Notes: generated from the sequence alone by a model not told the origin. A DNA stretch of 64,000 nucleotides from an uncultured Bradyrhizobium sp. (GCF_947648125.1 NZ_CANSMR010000024.1:1-64000); one strand, 5' to 3'; positions 24,044 through 33,526 are shown, numbered from the stretch's first letter. Translations and numbers: made by a program.

Positions 24044-27000
24044 TGCGCGTGCGACGGGCCTTCATTGTCGGTTCTGCCATAGCGGCGCTTGGACTCGTCT
24101 CTGTTGCTGTGCTCGGCGTCGTCTTCCACGGAATGGTAGGCGGAAGCGGCGAAAATCAGCAGGACATGCTCGCCGGCCTCGTCTCGCGAACGCTCTCGAC
24201 GCCCGCGACCCAGGTTCACATCGGCGCCGTCGACGGCGTCCTCTCGTCGGATGCGACGGTGCACGATGTCAGCATCACCGACAGGGACGGAGTTTGGCTG
24301 ACCCTCGACAAGGCCCGTCTCGTCTGGCGGCGCACTGCGCTGCTAATGGGGCGGCTGGAGATCGATCGGCTCGAGATCGGCACGCTCGATATCAAGCGAA
24401 AGCCGCTGCCGTCCGACCAGCCCACCGCGGAGTCCGGCCAGCCGATCCTGCCGGACCTTCCCGTGAAAGTACAGGTGAAGGCTTTCGACCTGCGTGCCCT
24501 GGTGCTGGGCCAGCCCATTCTCGGCGAGGCCCTGAGCGTCAAGGCGACCGGCAATGCCGAGCTGGGCTCACCCTCGGAGGGCCTCGTTTTCAATCTCGAT
24601 GCGATCCGCACTGATTTCCCGGGCCATTTCAAGGCCGCGCTCGCCTTCGTACCGCAGGGCAACGCGTTGACCCTCGATGTCACGCTCGACGAACCCGCCC
24701 GCGGACTGATGTCCAAGATCGGTCATTTGCCGGGCGAGCCGCCCGTGACGTTCGCGCTGGGCGGCAAGGGCACGCTCGACAGCTTCCGCGGCGCGCTGAA
24801 GTTTCAGGCCGGCCCTACCATTGATGCGACCGGTGTGATCACGCTTGACCGCAACGGGGCGGGCCGCGTCCTTGCAACCCGTCTCACGAGTCATCTCGGA
24901 CCGCTGCTGCCGTCAGTTGCCGCGCCCGTCTTCGCCGGCGAGACCAATCTCGACAGCACGACGCATTTCGGCGACGACGGCAGCGTCGCGCTGGACGGGC
25001 TGACGCTCACGAGCCGCCTCGCGCGGCTCGACGTGAAGGGCCTGCTTGGCGCCGACAGAGTGATGGATTTCAGGGCCTCCATCCGCGCCCTGCCCAGCAA
25101 TGGCGACGTCACGGAAACGGATCAGGGGGCGATCCGCAGCCTGGTGTTCGACAGCAGGGTCAACGGACCGATCAAGGCGCCGACGCTCACGGCCAAGCTC
25201 GCAATGTCAGGCGCCCGCCTGCCGGATGGAAATCTCGACGCGCTCGACGCCTCGCTGACGGCAGTCCCGCGCGCCGAGCCCAGCGACCTCGCAACGCATA
25301 TCGTGCTGGATGCAAATTTGCGGGCCTCGGGCATCGCGCCGCGCGATCCCGGTCTCGCGGCAGCAATCGGCAACAGTGCTTCGCTCGTGCTCCACGGCAG
25401 CACCGATCTCGGTGGCCACGCCACCATCGAGCGGCTGGAGATCGGCACGCCGACCGTTCAGGCCACCTATGCCGGCGACGTCAGTCCCGATCGGCTGCAT
25501 GGCCGTGCGACCGGAGCCATGCCTGACCTCGGCCGCTTCAGCGATCTCGCCGGGTTGAAGCTCAAGGGCGCCGTGGCTCTCGGCCTCGATCTCGACGCCG
25601 ATCGCGAGCACGGCCGCGTCGACGCCAAATTGTCCGGCACCGGCGAGGGGATCGCGACCGGGCTTGCGGCGCTGGATGGGCTCACAGGACCGCGCGTCAC
25701 GCTTGCCGCCGATGTCGGCGCAGATAGCGGCAGCGACACCTATACGGTCCGCGACGTTTCGCTCGACGGCGCCCATGTCGCGGTTCGCGCCAAGGGAACG
25801 GTGACCCACGAAACGAGCGATCTGTCGGCGCGTGTCAGTCTGCCCGATCTTGCCGCGGCCGATGCTCGCCTCACCGGTGTGGCAGCCGTCGACGTCGGCC
25901 TCACCGGAGGGCTCGCGCATCCCGGCGTGTCGTTCTCGGCCTCGGTCGATCGCGCCACCGCAATGCGGCGCCCGATTCCGCATCTGGAGCTCGCCGCGAC
26001 CGTCAATGACGTCAAGGGACCGTGTGTCATCGACGCCAGGCTCGATGGCTCGATCGACGGCAAGCAGGCGCGCGGGATCGTGCAAGCGAGCCGTCAATCG
26101 GGCGACACACCTGCTCCCGCTTTCGCCGGATGGGACGCCAACACGGTCGACATCGCGATCGGTTCGGTATCCTTGAAGGGGGCGGGCACGATCGACGCGC
26201 AAAGTCTCGCACGCGGGCAGATCCATTTCGCCGCCGGCTCGCTCGCCGACCTCGCACCGGTCGCCCTGATGGACCTCGTCGGTTCGGCGTCGCTCGATCT
26301 TGCCGCATCGGTCGATGACGGCCAGCAATCCGTCCGTCTCGCCGGCAAGGGCGCGGGGATCCGCGCAGCCGGTGCCGCGATCCGCAGCTTCGATCTGCGC
26401 GCCGATGCGACCGATCTCTACCGCCATCCGCTCCTCAACGCTGACGCCAAGGTCACCGGCGCCGAGATCGCCGGCCAGACTGTCTCGAGCATTGCGCTGA
26501 CCGCGCGTGGGAACGCCGGCACCAGCACCCTTGGCCTGTCGGCCAAGGCGGCCGGCTTCGATCTCGATGCCGCAGGCGTGCTCACCGCCAAAGATCGCAC
26601 GCGGTTCGATCTCAACCGCTTCACCGCGCGACGCGGCGCCAGGGCGATCGCGTTGCAGGGGCCAGCGAGTTTCACGCTCGACGACGGGAGCGTGCTGATC
26701 GAGCATCTGGCTCTCGGCATCGGCAAAGGTCGCTTCACGGTTGACGGCAGTGCCGGCAAGACGCTCAACGTCAAGGCGCTCGCAAGCGCGATCCCGCTCG
26801 GCGAGGCCGATGTCGTGATGCCGGGCCTGGGCCTTGCCGGGACGCTCGACGCCTCGGCGACGATTGCCGGCTCGACGAGCGCTCCGACGGGTCAGTACAA
26901 GGTCACCGTCAAGCAGCTGACCGCGCCGCAGAGCCGCAGCGCGGGCCTGCCTCCGATCGACGTCTCAGCAGATGGGCGCCTCGACGGAAGCCGCGCGAGC

Positions 27001-28389
27001 ATCGCCACCACGATCGCCGCCGGAAAAGCCGGCACGATCTCCGCCTCGGGCACGGTACCGCTCGATGCGGCCGGACCGATCGCGCTGACCGCGAAGGGCC
27101 GTCTCGATGCCGCCGTCGCGAACGCCGCGCTATCGGCGTCCGGCCGCACCGTGTCCGGCAGCGTCGTGCTCGATGCGCGGTTAAGCGGTACACGCGCCAA
27201 GCCCCAGATCGGCGGTGCCGCCAGCTTGAGTGGCGGTACATTCCGCGACAGCCTGCTCGGCACACGCTTCGACAATATCGAGGCGAAAGTCACCGCCGAC
27301 GGAGATCGTATCGTCGTGGAGCGCCTGACCGCCGCGACGCCCAACGGTGGCACATTGTCTGGTACCGGCCAGGTGCGGGTCGCCCCGGATGCAGGTTTCC
27401 CCGGCACGGTCTCGATTCGCGGACAACAGGCGACGCTGGCGGCCAGTGCGCTCGCGACCGCGCAGGCCAATCTTGCGATCGACGTCAGCGGTGCACTGGC
27501 GCGCGATCCCCGGATCAACGGCCGGATCGACCTGACCCACGTCGCCATCGATATTCCCGATCGTCTGCCGTCGACGCTGAAGCCGATCGACGGCATCAAC
27601 CACGTGAATGCGTCGGGCCAGGCCGCTGCACGCCTCGCGGCGGAACGCACGGCCGAAGCCCTTAAGAGCAGCAAGGGGCGCGCGGCGCTGTTCAATGCTG
27701 CGCTCGACGTTACGGTGTCGGCACCGAACCACGTTTTCATTCACGGCCGCGGGGTGACTGCGGAACTCGGCGGCTCCGTGCAAGTGGGCGGCACGACCAA
27801 CGCTCCGGTCCCGAAGGGTGCCTTCTCGCTCTATCAAGGCAAGCTCGTGGCGCTCGGAAAGACGTTGACCTTCACCAAGGGCAATCTCTCCTTCAACGGC
27901 GATCTTGCCCCCGAGCTCGACTTTGCGGCGGAGATCTCGGCCTCCGACATCACCGCGCAGGTCGGCATCTCCGGGCCCGCATCCGCGCCGGTCTTTGCCT
28001 TCACCTCGCAGCCCCAATTGCCGCAGGACGAGATTCTGTCGCGCATCCTGTTCCAGAAGGCGTCGGGCAGCCTGTCGACGTCGCAGGCCCTGCAGCTCGC
28101 GGAGGTGGCGGCACAGTTCGCAAGCGGTGGTGAGGGCACAATGGACCGTATGCGCCGCTCGCTCGGCGTCGACAGCCTTGATGTCGGCGTTGGAGCAGGC
28201 GGAAGTCCGATGGTTGGCGCGTCGCGCGCGATCGGCGACAGGTTGAGCGTCGGGGTACGGACGGGCGCTAGCGCCAGTCAGTCCGGCGTGTCCGCCAATG
28301 TGGACGTCACGCGTCATATCCGCGTGGAATCCGACATCGATGCAACCGGTGCAACGTCGGTCGGGGTCGGCACGCGCTTTGAATGGTGA
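24043..28389 (+). CDS. tamB: TamB-like translocation/assembly protein
   Basis: A 1448-residue protein of the AsmA-like/TamB superfamily. One N-terminal membrane anchor (AFIVGSAIAALGLVSVAVLGVVF) is followed by more than 1000 residues of repetitive beta-strand blocks forming the periplasm-spanning groove. The conserved C-terminal DUF490 domain is clear: GKLVALGKTLTFTKGNLSFNGD, FTSQPQLPQDEILSRILF and a last strand ending VGVGTRFEW. It bridges the inner membrane to TamA and is thought to move phospholipids or assist outer-membrane protein assembly. It overlaps tamA by one base. Confidence 0.9.
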   Translation: MRVRRAFIVGSAIAALGLVSVAVLGVVFHGMVGGSGENQQDMLAGLVSRTLSTPATQVHIGAVDGVLSSDATVHDVSITDRDGVWLTLDKARLVWRRTALLMGRLEIDRLEIGTLDIKRKPLPSDQPTAESGQPILPDLPVKVQVKAFDLRALVLGQPILGEALSVKATGNAELGSPSEGLVFNLDAIRTDFPGHFKAALAFVPQGNALTLDVTLDEPARGLMSKIGHLPGEPPVTFALGGKGTLDSFRGALKFQAGPTIDATGVITLDRNGAGRVLATRLTSHLGPLLPSVAAPVFAGETNLDSTTHFGDDGSVALDGLTLTSRLARLDVKGLLGADRVMDFRASIRALPSNGDVTETDQGAIRSLVFDSRVNGPIKAPTLTAKLAMSGARLPDGNLDALDASLTAVPRAEPSDLATHIVLDANLRASGIAPRDPGLAAAIGNSASLVLHGSTDLGGHATIERLEIGTPTVQATYAGDVSPDRLHGRATGAMPDLGRFSDLAGLKLKGAVALGLDLDADREHGRVDAKLSGTGEGIATGLAALDGLTGPRVTLAADVGADSGSDTYTVRDVSLDGAHVAVRAKGTVTHETSDLSARVSLPDLAAADARLTGVAAVDVGLTGGLAHPGVSFSASVDRATAMRRPIPHLELAATVNDVKGPCVIDARLDGSIDGKQARGIVQASRQSGDTPAPAFAGWDANTVDIAIGSVSLKGAGTIDAQSLARGQIHFAAGSLADLAPVALMDLVGSASLDLAASVDDGQQSVRLAGKGAGIRAAGAAIRSFDLRADATDLYRHPLLNADAKVTGAEIAGQTVSSIALTARGNAGTSTLGLSAKAAGFDLDAAGVLTAKDRTRFDLNRFTARRGARAIALQGPASFTLDDGSVLIEHLALGIGKGRFTVDGSAGKTLNVKALASAIPLGEADVVMPGLGLAGTLDASATIAGSTSAPTGQYKVTVKQLTAPQSRSAGLPPIDVSADGRLDGSRASIATTIAAGKAGTISASGTVPLDAAGPIALTAKGRLDAAVANAALSASGRTVSGSVVLDARLSGTRAKPQIGGAASLSGGTFRDSLLGTRFDNIEAKVTADGDRIVVERLTAATPNGGTLSGTGQVRVAPDAGFPGTVSIRGQQATLAASALATAQANLAIDVSGALARDPRINGRIDLTHVAIDIPDRLPSTLKPIDGINHVNASGQAAARLAAERTAEALKSSKGRAALFNAALDVTVSAPNHVFIHGRGVTAELGGSVQVGGTTNAPVPKGAFSLYQGKLVALGKTLTFTKGNLSFNGDLAPELDFAAEISASDITAQVGISGPASAPVFAFTSQPQLPQDEILSRILFQKASGSLSTSQALQLAEVAAQFASGGEGTMDRMRRSLGVDSLDVGVGAGGSPMVGASRAIGDRLSVGVRTGASASQSGVSANVDVTRHIRVESDIDATGATSVGVGTRFEW

Positions 28390-28663
28390 GTTGAGAACAC
28401 TGGCCGCGAATTGAGGCGCGTTCCTCTCCCGCCTGGGACGTGGAAGCGCCGGTTGCGGAAGCCCGCAAATGCCATATGTCCCAGCCTTGGGCGAGGGACA
28501 CTGTGCAATTTCGGAATATTAGAAGAATACCCCTGAGTTGCCCGATGTGTCAAGTTACCTGGTCGAACGCCGGCCACCGCCGGCTACTTTGCATGGGGTT
28601 GTTTTCGATATTTTGGCAACGTCTCTTGCGACGGTCCCATAACTAGAAAGCGGATTTCCGGCC

Positions 28664-28689
28664 GGAACCATCAGCGATGAAAATGCGTT
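28664..28689 (+). promoter_or_regulatory. EcfG-type general stress promoter
   Basis: GGAAC (28664-28668) and CGTT (28686-28689) are separated by exactly 17 bases, the consensus of EcfG, the general stress response sigma factor of Alphaproteobacteria. The start would lie near 28696, about 33 bases before the secreted protein gene at 28729. It is within a 339-bp stretch after tamB that otherwise holds no gene. Confidence 0.6.
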
Positions 28690-28728
28690 CACGCCGGGTG
28701 TTGGGGGCAATCAACACAAGGAATGCTC

Positions 28729-29079
28729 ATGCGCATCTCTACGGCATCCGTCATCGCTGCGGCGCTCTCGCTTGGAACACCGGCTTGGGCGCAAGTGCAG
28801 GGAACGCAACCGAAGACGCCGCAGGCTCAGTCTGACGAGTCCACCGTCATCCGGAGCATACAGGTCGTGGACATCAAGGAACTGCAGCCCGAGGCCCGGT
28901 CAAAGGTCGAGGCCGTCGTCGCAAAGGCAAGCGAGGACGACCTGAAGAACCTGCGGGGTTCCATCGACGCGTCCAAGGAAGCCGTATCCGCGCTCAAGGC
29001 GAAGGGCATGAGCTCGGCGCAAGTCGTCGCCGTCAATCTCACCAACGGCGTCCTGACGCTTTTCACCAAGACGGCCTGA
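28729..29079 (+). CDS. Small secreted protein, stress-promoter linked
   Basis: A 116-residue protein. Residues 1-21 are a Sec signal peptide (ISTASVIAAALSLGTPAWAQ). The mature part has a Gln/Pro-rich linker, then VIRSIQVVDIKELQPEARSKVEAVV and a helical end with a VVAVNLTNGVLTLFT strand. ATG 28729 is chosen over ATG 28723 because AAGGA then has a spacing of 6. I recognise no named family, though short secreted proteins of this kind are common in Bradyrhizobium. The EcfG-type promoter upstream predicts expression in stationary phase, desiccation or osmotic stress. Confidence 0.7.
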   Translation: MRISTASVIAAALSLGTPAWAQVQGTQPKTPQAQSDESTVIRSIQVVDIKELQPEARSKVEAVVAKASEDDLKNLRGSIDASKEAVSALKAKGMSSAQVVAVNLTNGVLTLFTKTA

Positions 29080-29172
29080 AGAAACTCCGAATTCAACAAC
29101 AGAGACCCGCCGGTTCACGCCCGGCTGGTCTCGAACACGGCATTCTCAGCCGACCTGACGAGTGTCTACGTC

Positions 29173-29413
29173 CTAACCCACCGCCTTCGCCGCCGCCCGT
29201 CCCGCGTTGCGGCCCGAGAACAGGCAGCCGCCAAGGAACGTGCCCTCCAGCGAGCGATAGCCGTGCACGCCGCCACCGCCGAAGCCGGCGGCTTCGCCGG
29301 CCGCATAGAGCCCGCGGATGATCTGGTGATCCCTGCCGAACACGCGCGAATCGAGGTCGGTCTCGAAACCGCCGAGGGTCTTGCGGGTGAGGATGTTGAG
29401 TTTCACCGCAATC
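29173..29413 (-). pseudogene. Duplicated 3' fragment of the flavin dehydrogenase gene
   Basis: This segment encodes the last about 80 residues of the FAD-binding dehydrogenase located at 30167-31825 (KLNILTRKTLGGFETDLDS through AGRAAAKAVG) with only a few changes, for example FGRDHQ versus FGNDHQ. At DNA level it matches 30167-30410 with scattered differences and stops abruptly at 29413. It has no start or flavin-binding domain and so is a gene remnant. Together with the intact 3' end it forms a direct repeat of about 240 bp around the unknown gene at 29476-30156. Confidence 0.85.
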
Positions 29414-29475
29414 GGAAAAGACCGGGGTCGCGCGAGCGACAAGCGTTGCGCACCCTATGATTTGCAGAATCAATC

Positions 29476-30156
29476 TCATGACTTGCTGCGGTTTATCCTG
29501 AGAGCTTCGTCGACAAGCAGCGGCATCAGCCGACCGACTGCGCTCAGGACAGGCGCGGCAAATCGGTCGCGCAGCAGGTCCGAAGCGTGTCCCTCACCGA
29601 AATACAGCCCGTCCGAGACGAGAAAAGTCATGCGGGTGAGATCGCCGGTCGGCGGAGCCTTGCGTACCCTGTCCCATGGACCGTAGCGGTTCACCACGAA
29701 TTGCGATGCGCTCAAAACGTCGTCCACGCCGGCTGACAGCGGGGAAGGGGTACTCTCGAAGATCGCCATCTTTCCAGTATGATTGATGTAGCGCAGGCGG
29801 TGGTCGAGATAGATCGCTAACGTGTCGATTCCTCCATGAAGCGGCATCTCGACGATTGTGCCGAGCAACCGCTTGCGCGGGACCGATGCCTTCATGGCGC
29901 GCAGACGATTGAACGCCAGGACGCGGGTACGACTTTCGACATCAAGGTCGTTGCCGATCCGATCTAGCGTCTCCCGATCGATGTTGTCTGACAGGACTGC
30001 GCCGAGATCACCCTGCTTGGACTGCTGGTTCAGCAGAGAAATATTGTCGCAGAACAGCAGATTGTAGATTTGGTTTGCCGCATCGTCCCGGTACGGTCGA
30101 TAGAAGGGGCCGGGCTCGACGGCACCGCCCTTGCGTCGAAACCAGTTGCCCAACAT
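29476..30156 (-). CDS. Conserved hypothetical protein, 226 residues
   Basis: A soluble, basic-to-neutral protein with no signal peptide or membrane helix. It begins MLGNWFRRKGG and contains PGPFYRPYRDDAANQIYNLLFCDN, a helical VESRTRVLAFNRLRAM block, and strands ending in MTFLVSDGLYFGEG. The even mix of structured blocks suggests an enzyme or binding domain; I think I have seen uncharacterised relatives, but cannot name a family. It is less GC-rich than its flanks and sits exactly between the two copies of the dehydrogenase 3' end, 10 bp from the intact one, as expected for a later arrival. Confidence 0.7.
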   Translation of the reverse strand: MLGNWFRRKGGAVEPGPFYRPYRDDAANQIYNLLFCDNISLLNQQSKQGDLGAVLSDNIDRETLDRIGNDLDVESRTRVLAFNRLRAMKASVPRKRLLGTIVEMPLHGGIDTLAIYLDHRLRYINHTGKMAIFESTPSPLSAGVDDVLSASQFVVNRYGPWDRVRKAPPTGDLTRMTFLVSDGLYFGEGHASDLLRDRFAAPVLSAVGRLMPLLVDEALRINRSKS

Positions 30157-30166
30157 CGCTGCGCTC

Positions 30167-31825
30167 CTAGCCTACCGCCTTCGCGGCCGCGCGCCCTGCG
30201 TTGCGGCCCGAGAACAGGCAGCCGCCAAGGAACGTGCCCTCCAGCGAGCGATAGCCGTGCACGCCGCCACCGCCGAAGCCGGCGGCTTCGCCGGCCGCAT
30301 AGAGCCCGCGGATGATCTGGTGATCGTTGCCGAATACGCGCGAATCGAGGTCGGTCTCGAAGCCGCCGAGCGTCTTGCGGGTGAGGATGTTGAGTTTCAC
30401 CGCGATCAACGGGCCGTGTTCGGGATCGAGGATGCGGTGCGGCTTGGCGGTTCGGATCAGCCTGTCGCCGATGTAGCGCCGCGCATTGTGCAGGTTCATC
30501 ACCTGCGCGTCCTTGACGTAGGGGTTGGTGATCTCGCGGTCGCGCGCCTCGATCTGCGTCTTGATGGCATCGAGCTGCAAGCGGTCATTGCCGACGAGCT
30601 TGTTCATGGCGCCGACGAGGTCGGCGAGATTGTCGCGCACGATGAAGTCGGCGCCGTGCTGCTTGAAGGCCTCCACCGGCGCCGGCGCGCCCTTGTTGGT
30701 GGCGCGCTTGATGGTCATGCGCCAGCTTTTTCCCGTGAGGTCGGGGTTCTGCTCAGAGCCCGACAGCGCGAACTCCTTCTTGATGATGCTCTGGGTCAGG
30801 ATGAACCACGAATAGTCGTAGCCCGTGCCCATGATGTAGTGCAGTTGCCCGAGCGTGTCGGAGCCCGGGAACAGCGGCGCCGGCAGCCGCTTGCCCGTCG
30901 CATCGAACCAGAGTGACGATGGTCCCGGCAGGATCCGGATGCCGTGACGCGGCCAGATCGGGTTCCAGTTCTGGATGCCCTCGACATAGTGCCACATGCG
31001 GTCGCGGTTGATCAGCCGCCCGCCTGCCGCCTCGGTGATGCCGATCATGCGGCCGTCGACATGTTCGGGCACGCCCGAGATCATGAACTTTGGCGGTTCG
31101 CCGAGCCGCTTCGGCCAGTTCTGCCGCACCAGATCATGATTGCCGCCGATGCCACCGGAGGCGACGATCACCGCCTGCGCGCGCAGCGAAAAATCGCCGA
31201 CGACGTTGCGCGAGGAGCTCTTGCCGCGTTCGACGCCAGACGGTTCCAGGATCGCGCCGCTCACGCCATCGACCGTGCCGTTGGTGATGCTGAGCGCATC
31301 GACGCGGTGGCGGAACTTGAACATCAGCTGTCCATTCTTGGCGGCCTCGCGCGCGCGGCGCTCGAACGGCTCGACGATGCCGGGGCCGGTGCCCCAGGTG
31401 ACATGGAAGCGCGGCACCGAATTGCCGTGGCCCATGGCGTCGTAGCCGCCGCGCTCGGCCCAGCCGACCACCGGGAAAATGCGGTGGCCCATCGCGCGCA
31501 GCCAGTCGCGCTTCTCGCCCGCGGCGAACGCGACATAGGCTTCGGCCCATTTGCGCGGCCAATGATCCTCTTCGCGATCGAAACCTGCGGCGCCCATCCA
31601 GTCCTGCAGCGCGAGTTCGGTGGAATCCTTGATGCCGAGCCGGCGCTGTTCCGGCGAATCGACCAGGAACAATCCGCCAAACGACCAGAAGGCCTGGCCG
31701 CCGATGCTCTGTTCCCCTTCCTGGTCGAGCACGATGACGCGCTTGCCCGCGTCGGCGATCTCGGTCGCGGCGACCAGCCCGGCAAGTCCGGCGCCGATCA
31801 CGATCACATCTGCATCGTCAGCCAT
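30167..31825 (-). CDS. FAD-binding dehydrogenase (fumarate reductase/ketosteroid dehydrogenase family)
   Basis: A 552-residue flavoprotein. The dinucleotide motif is at the N-terminus (DVIVIGAGLAGLVAATEIADAG followed by VIVLDQE, cited in blocks). The capping domain has SVPRFHVTWGTGPG, and the C-terminal FAD closure is GLYAAGEAAGFGGGGVHGYRSLEGTFLGG, cited in part. The length and motifs match a family often labelled 'putative FAD-binding dehydrogenase'. It would oxidise a hydrophobic or steroid-like substrate; nothing nearby identifies it. ATG 31825 with GGGGGAAA upstream is chosen; the frame continues 80 codons further without homology. Its last 240 bp are duplicated at 29173-29413. Confidence 0.88.
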   Translation of the reverse strand: MADDADVIVIGAGLAGLVAATEIADAGKRVIVLDQEGEQSIGGQAFWSFGGLFLVDSPEQRRLGIKDSTELALQDWMGAAGFDREEDHWPRKWAEAYVAFAAGEKRDWLRAMGHRIFPVVGWAERGGYDAMGHGNSVPRFHVTWGTGPGIVEPFERRAREAAKNGQLMFKFRHRVDALSITNGTVDGVSGAILEPSGVERGKSSSRNVVGDFSLRAQAVIVASGGIGGNHDLVRQNWPKRLGEPPKFMISGVPEHVDGRMIGITEAAGGRLINRDRMWHYVEGIQNWNPIWPRHGIRILPGPSSLWFDATGKRLPAPLFPGSDTLGQLHYIMGTGYDYSWFILTQSIIKKEFALSGSEQNPDLTGKSWRMTIKRATNKGAPAPVEAFKQHGADFIVRDNLADLVGAMNKLVGNDRLQLDAIKTQIEARDREITNPYVKDAQVMNLHNARRYIGDRLIRTAKPHRILDPEHGPLIAVKLNILTRKTLGGFETDLDSRVFGNDHQIIRGLYAAGEAAGFGGGGVHGYRSLEGTFLGGCLFSGRNAGRAAAKAVG

Positions 31826-32103
31826 TTTGATTTCCCCCGTCCCGCCGCGATTCAAGACCGCGTCGTTGTGCGCGGTCAACGCCAAATGGACCTTGCCTGT
31901 GGCGGCGAGGCACCAAATGGTTACGGCAACTTGTTCCAGTTTGGGACCTTTTCCACACGCCACTGCAGCGTGCGCGCAACACCCAATTTGAATTTGTTTT
32001 GACCGGCTTCGCTCGTCTGGACAAAAATCCGCGGCCGCAACACGCTCACGATTGTCTTGCATCACAGACCAAACAGATTCGGTTTCGACTGGGGCTGGCC
32101 AAA

Positions 32104-32580
32104 ATGAAGTTGATGACGGGGTTGCTCGCTGCGGTTCTCCTGCTGGCGGGAATGGGGGCGTCTCAAGCAGTGGTCAGGATCGCCGACGATCGCGGCGGCA
32201 AGATCGGCGTCTATGTCGACAGGTATCAGGACCTGCGCACATCGGGCGAAACCGTGATCATCGACGGGCTGTGCGCCTCGGCCTGCACCATCGTGCTCGG
32301 CAAGGTCCCGCATGACCGGATTTGTGTGACCTCACACGCCAGTCTCGGCTTCCATGCCGCCTGGGACTACGGCGATAACGGCCGCCCGGTCCCCAATCCC
32401 GAAGCCACCCATATGCTGTACCTGATGTACCCGCCGGCGGTGCGCAAATGGATCATGGACCGCGGTGGCCTGACCCGGCACATGATCTTCCTGCGCGGCA
32501 AGCAGCTGCAGGCGCTGTACAAGCCGTGTTACCTCAACGCCCAGGCCTCGGCGCCCAAGCCCGCGGAGCCGGCGCGCTGA
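32104..32580 (+). CDS. Secreted ClpP/crotonase-like (COG3904-type) protein
   Basis: A 158-residue protein. The signal peptide is residues 1-22 (LLAAVLLLAGMGASQA). The mature part has DRYQDLRTSGETVIIDGLCASACTIVLG, where the C-A-S-A-C turn holds the serine position of ClpP/crotonase-like periplasmic proteins, then VTSHASLGFHAAW, where the histidine would lie. It therefore resembles a short relative of the protein encoded at 59786-60658. Proteolytic activity is unproven. There are extra Cys residues that could form disulfides in the periplasm. It diverges from the dehydrogenase gene. Confidence 0.65.
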   Translation: MKLMTGLLAAVLLLAGMGASQAVVRIADDRGGKIGVYVDRYQDLRTSGETVIIDGLCASACTIVLGKVPHDRICVTSHASLGFHAAWDYGDNGRPVPNPEATHMLYLMYPPAVRKWIMDRGGLTRHMIFLRGKQLQALYKPCYLNAQASAPKPAEPAR

Positions 32581-32728
32581 GCTGCTGATCTCGACGAGCG
32601 TCCTCTCTCGGCATGGCCGGCAAGCCTGGCATGACGAGGTGCGCGCCGGACATCGCCTCGCTATCATTTGACGGTCTGCGATGGCCATTGCGCTTGCTGC
32701 CTGCCGGAACCCGGCTTATCTCAACCGC

Positions 32729-32917
32729 ATGGTTCAGCCGATCTCCACCCGATCCGAGCTCGTGACGGCTCCGCAGGGCCGGGTGGCATCTGCAATCCTG
32801 TGGGGCGCGGCCGGCATCGGCGGAGTGGCCTCGCTCGCCGCCGCCGCGCTCTGGTTCCACTACGGGACCGCGGTGTTTTTCGAAATGATCACGGCCGGCA
32901 TCGCCGCCTGCTTCTGA
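32729..32917 (+). CDS. Small single-pass membrane protein upstream of SCO gene
   Basis: A 62-residue protein from ATG 32729. It has a polar N-terminus (MVQPISTRSELVTAPQGRV) and one long hydrophobic segment (ASAILWGAAGIGGVASLAAAALWF, cited in part), ending in HYGTAVFFEMITAGIAACF with a penultimate cysteine. An earlier in-frame ATG at 32681 would add 16 residues. It ends 18 bp before the SCO gene and is likely in its operon, so a role in copper or cytochrome oxidase assembly is possible but only by association. Confidence 0.6.
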   Translation: MVQPISTRSELVTAPQGRVASAILWGAAGIGGVASLAAAALWFHYGTAVFFEMITAGIAACF

Positions 32918-32935
32918 CAAGGACGCCCTCGCATC

Positions 32936-33526
32936 ATGCCCCGGACCACGCGCCCATTGGTGATCTTCGCCGCCTTCGCCGGCAGTCTGGCGGTCGGCCT
33001 GTTCCTCATGTTGTGGGCGGTCGGCGGCTTGCGCACCGTCGCCGCGCCGGCGGCGATCGGCGGCCCGTTCCAGCTCACCGACCAGTCCGGCCAGACCGTC
33101 ACCGACAAGAACCTCCAGGGCAAGCCGACGCTGATCTTCTTCGGCTTCACCCATTGCCCGGACATCTGCCCGACCTCGCTGTTCGAGATCTCGGAGGTCC
33201 TGAAGGCGATGGGCAAGGACGCTGATCGCGTGAATGCCTATTTCGTCTCGGTCGACCCGGAACGCGACACCGCCACGGCGATGAAGGATTACCTTTCGAG
33301 CTTCGATCCGCACCTCAAGGGCCTGACCGGCGATCCCGCCGCGATCGCCAAGGTGCTGTCGAGCTACCGGGTCTACGCCAAGAAGGTGCCGCTGAAGGAT
33401 GGCGACTACACGATGGATCACACCGCGCTGATCTATTTGATGGACCGCGACGGCCATTTCGTCGCGCCGTTCAATCTGAAACGGACGCCGGAAGAGGCGG
33501 CGATCGATCTCAAACGGTATCTCTGA
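32936..33526 (+). CDS. SCO1/SenC family copper chaperone
   Basis: A 196-residue protein with an N-terminal membrane anchor (LVIFAAFAGSLAVGLFLMLWAV, cited in part) and a periplasmic thioredoxin fold. The copper ligands are C74 and C78 in THCPDICP and H162 in YTMDHTAL. SCO proteins deliver Cu(I) to the CuA site of cytochrome c oxidase or reduce its cysteines. The spacing of 18 bp to the preceding small membrane gene indicates an operon. No oxidase genes are in the window. Confidence 0.92.
   Translation: MPRTTRPLVIFAAFAGSLAVGLFLMLWAVGGLRTVAAPAAIGGPFQLTDQSGQTVTDKNLQGKPTLIFFGFTHCPDICPTSLFEISEVLKAMGKDADRVNAYFVSVDPERDTATAMKDYLSSFDPHLKGLTGDPAAIAKVLSSYRVYAKKVPLKDGDYTMDHTALIYLMDRDGHFVAPFNLKRTPEEAAIDLKRYL

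Noticed and set aside
25207-26706. 499-residue minus-strand frame inside tamB
   Set aside because: Antisense to a strongly supported coding region and without any motif.
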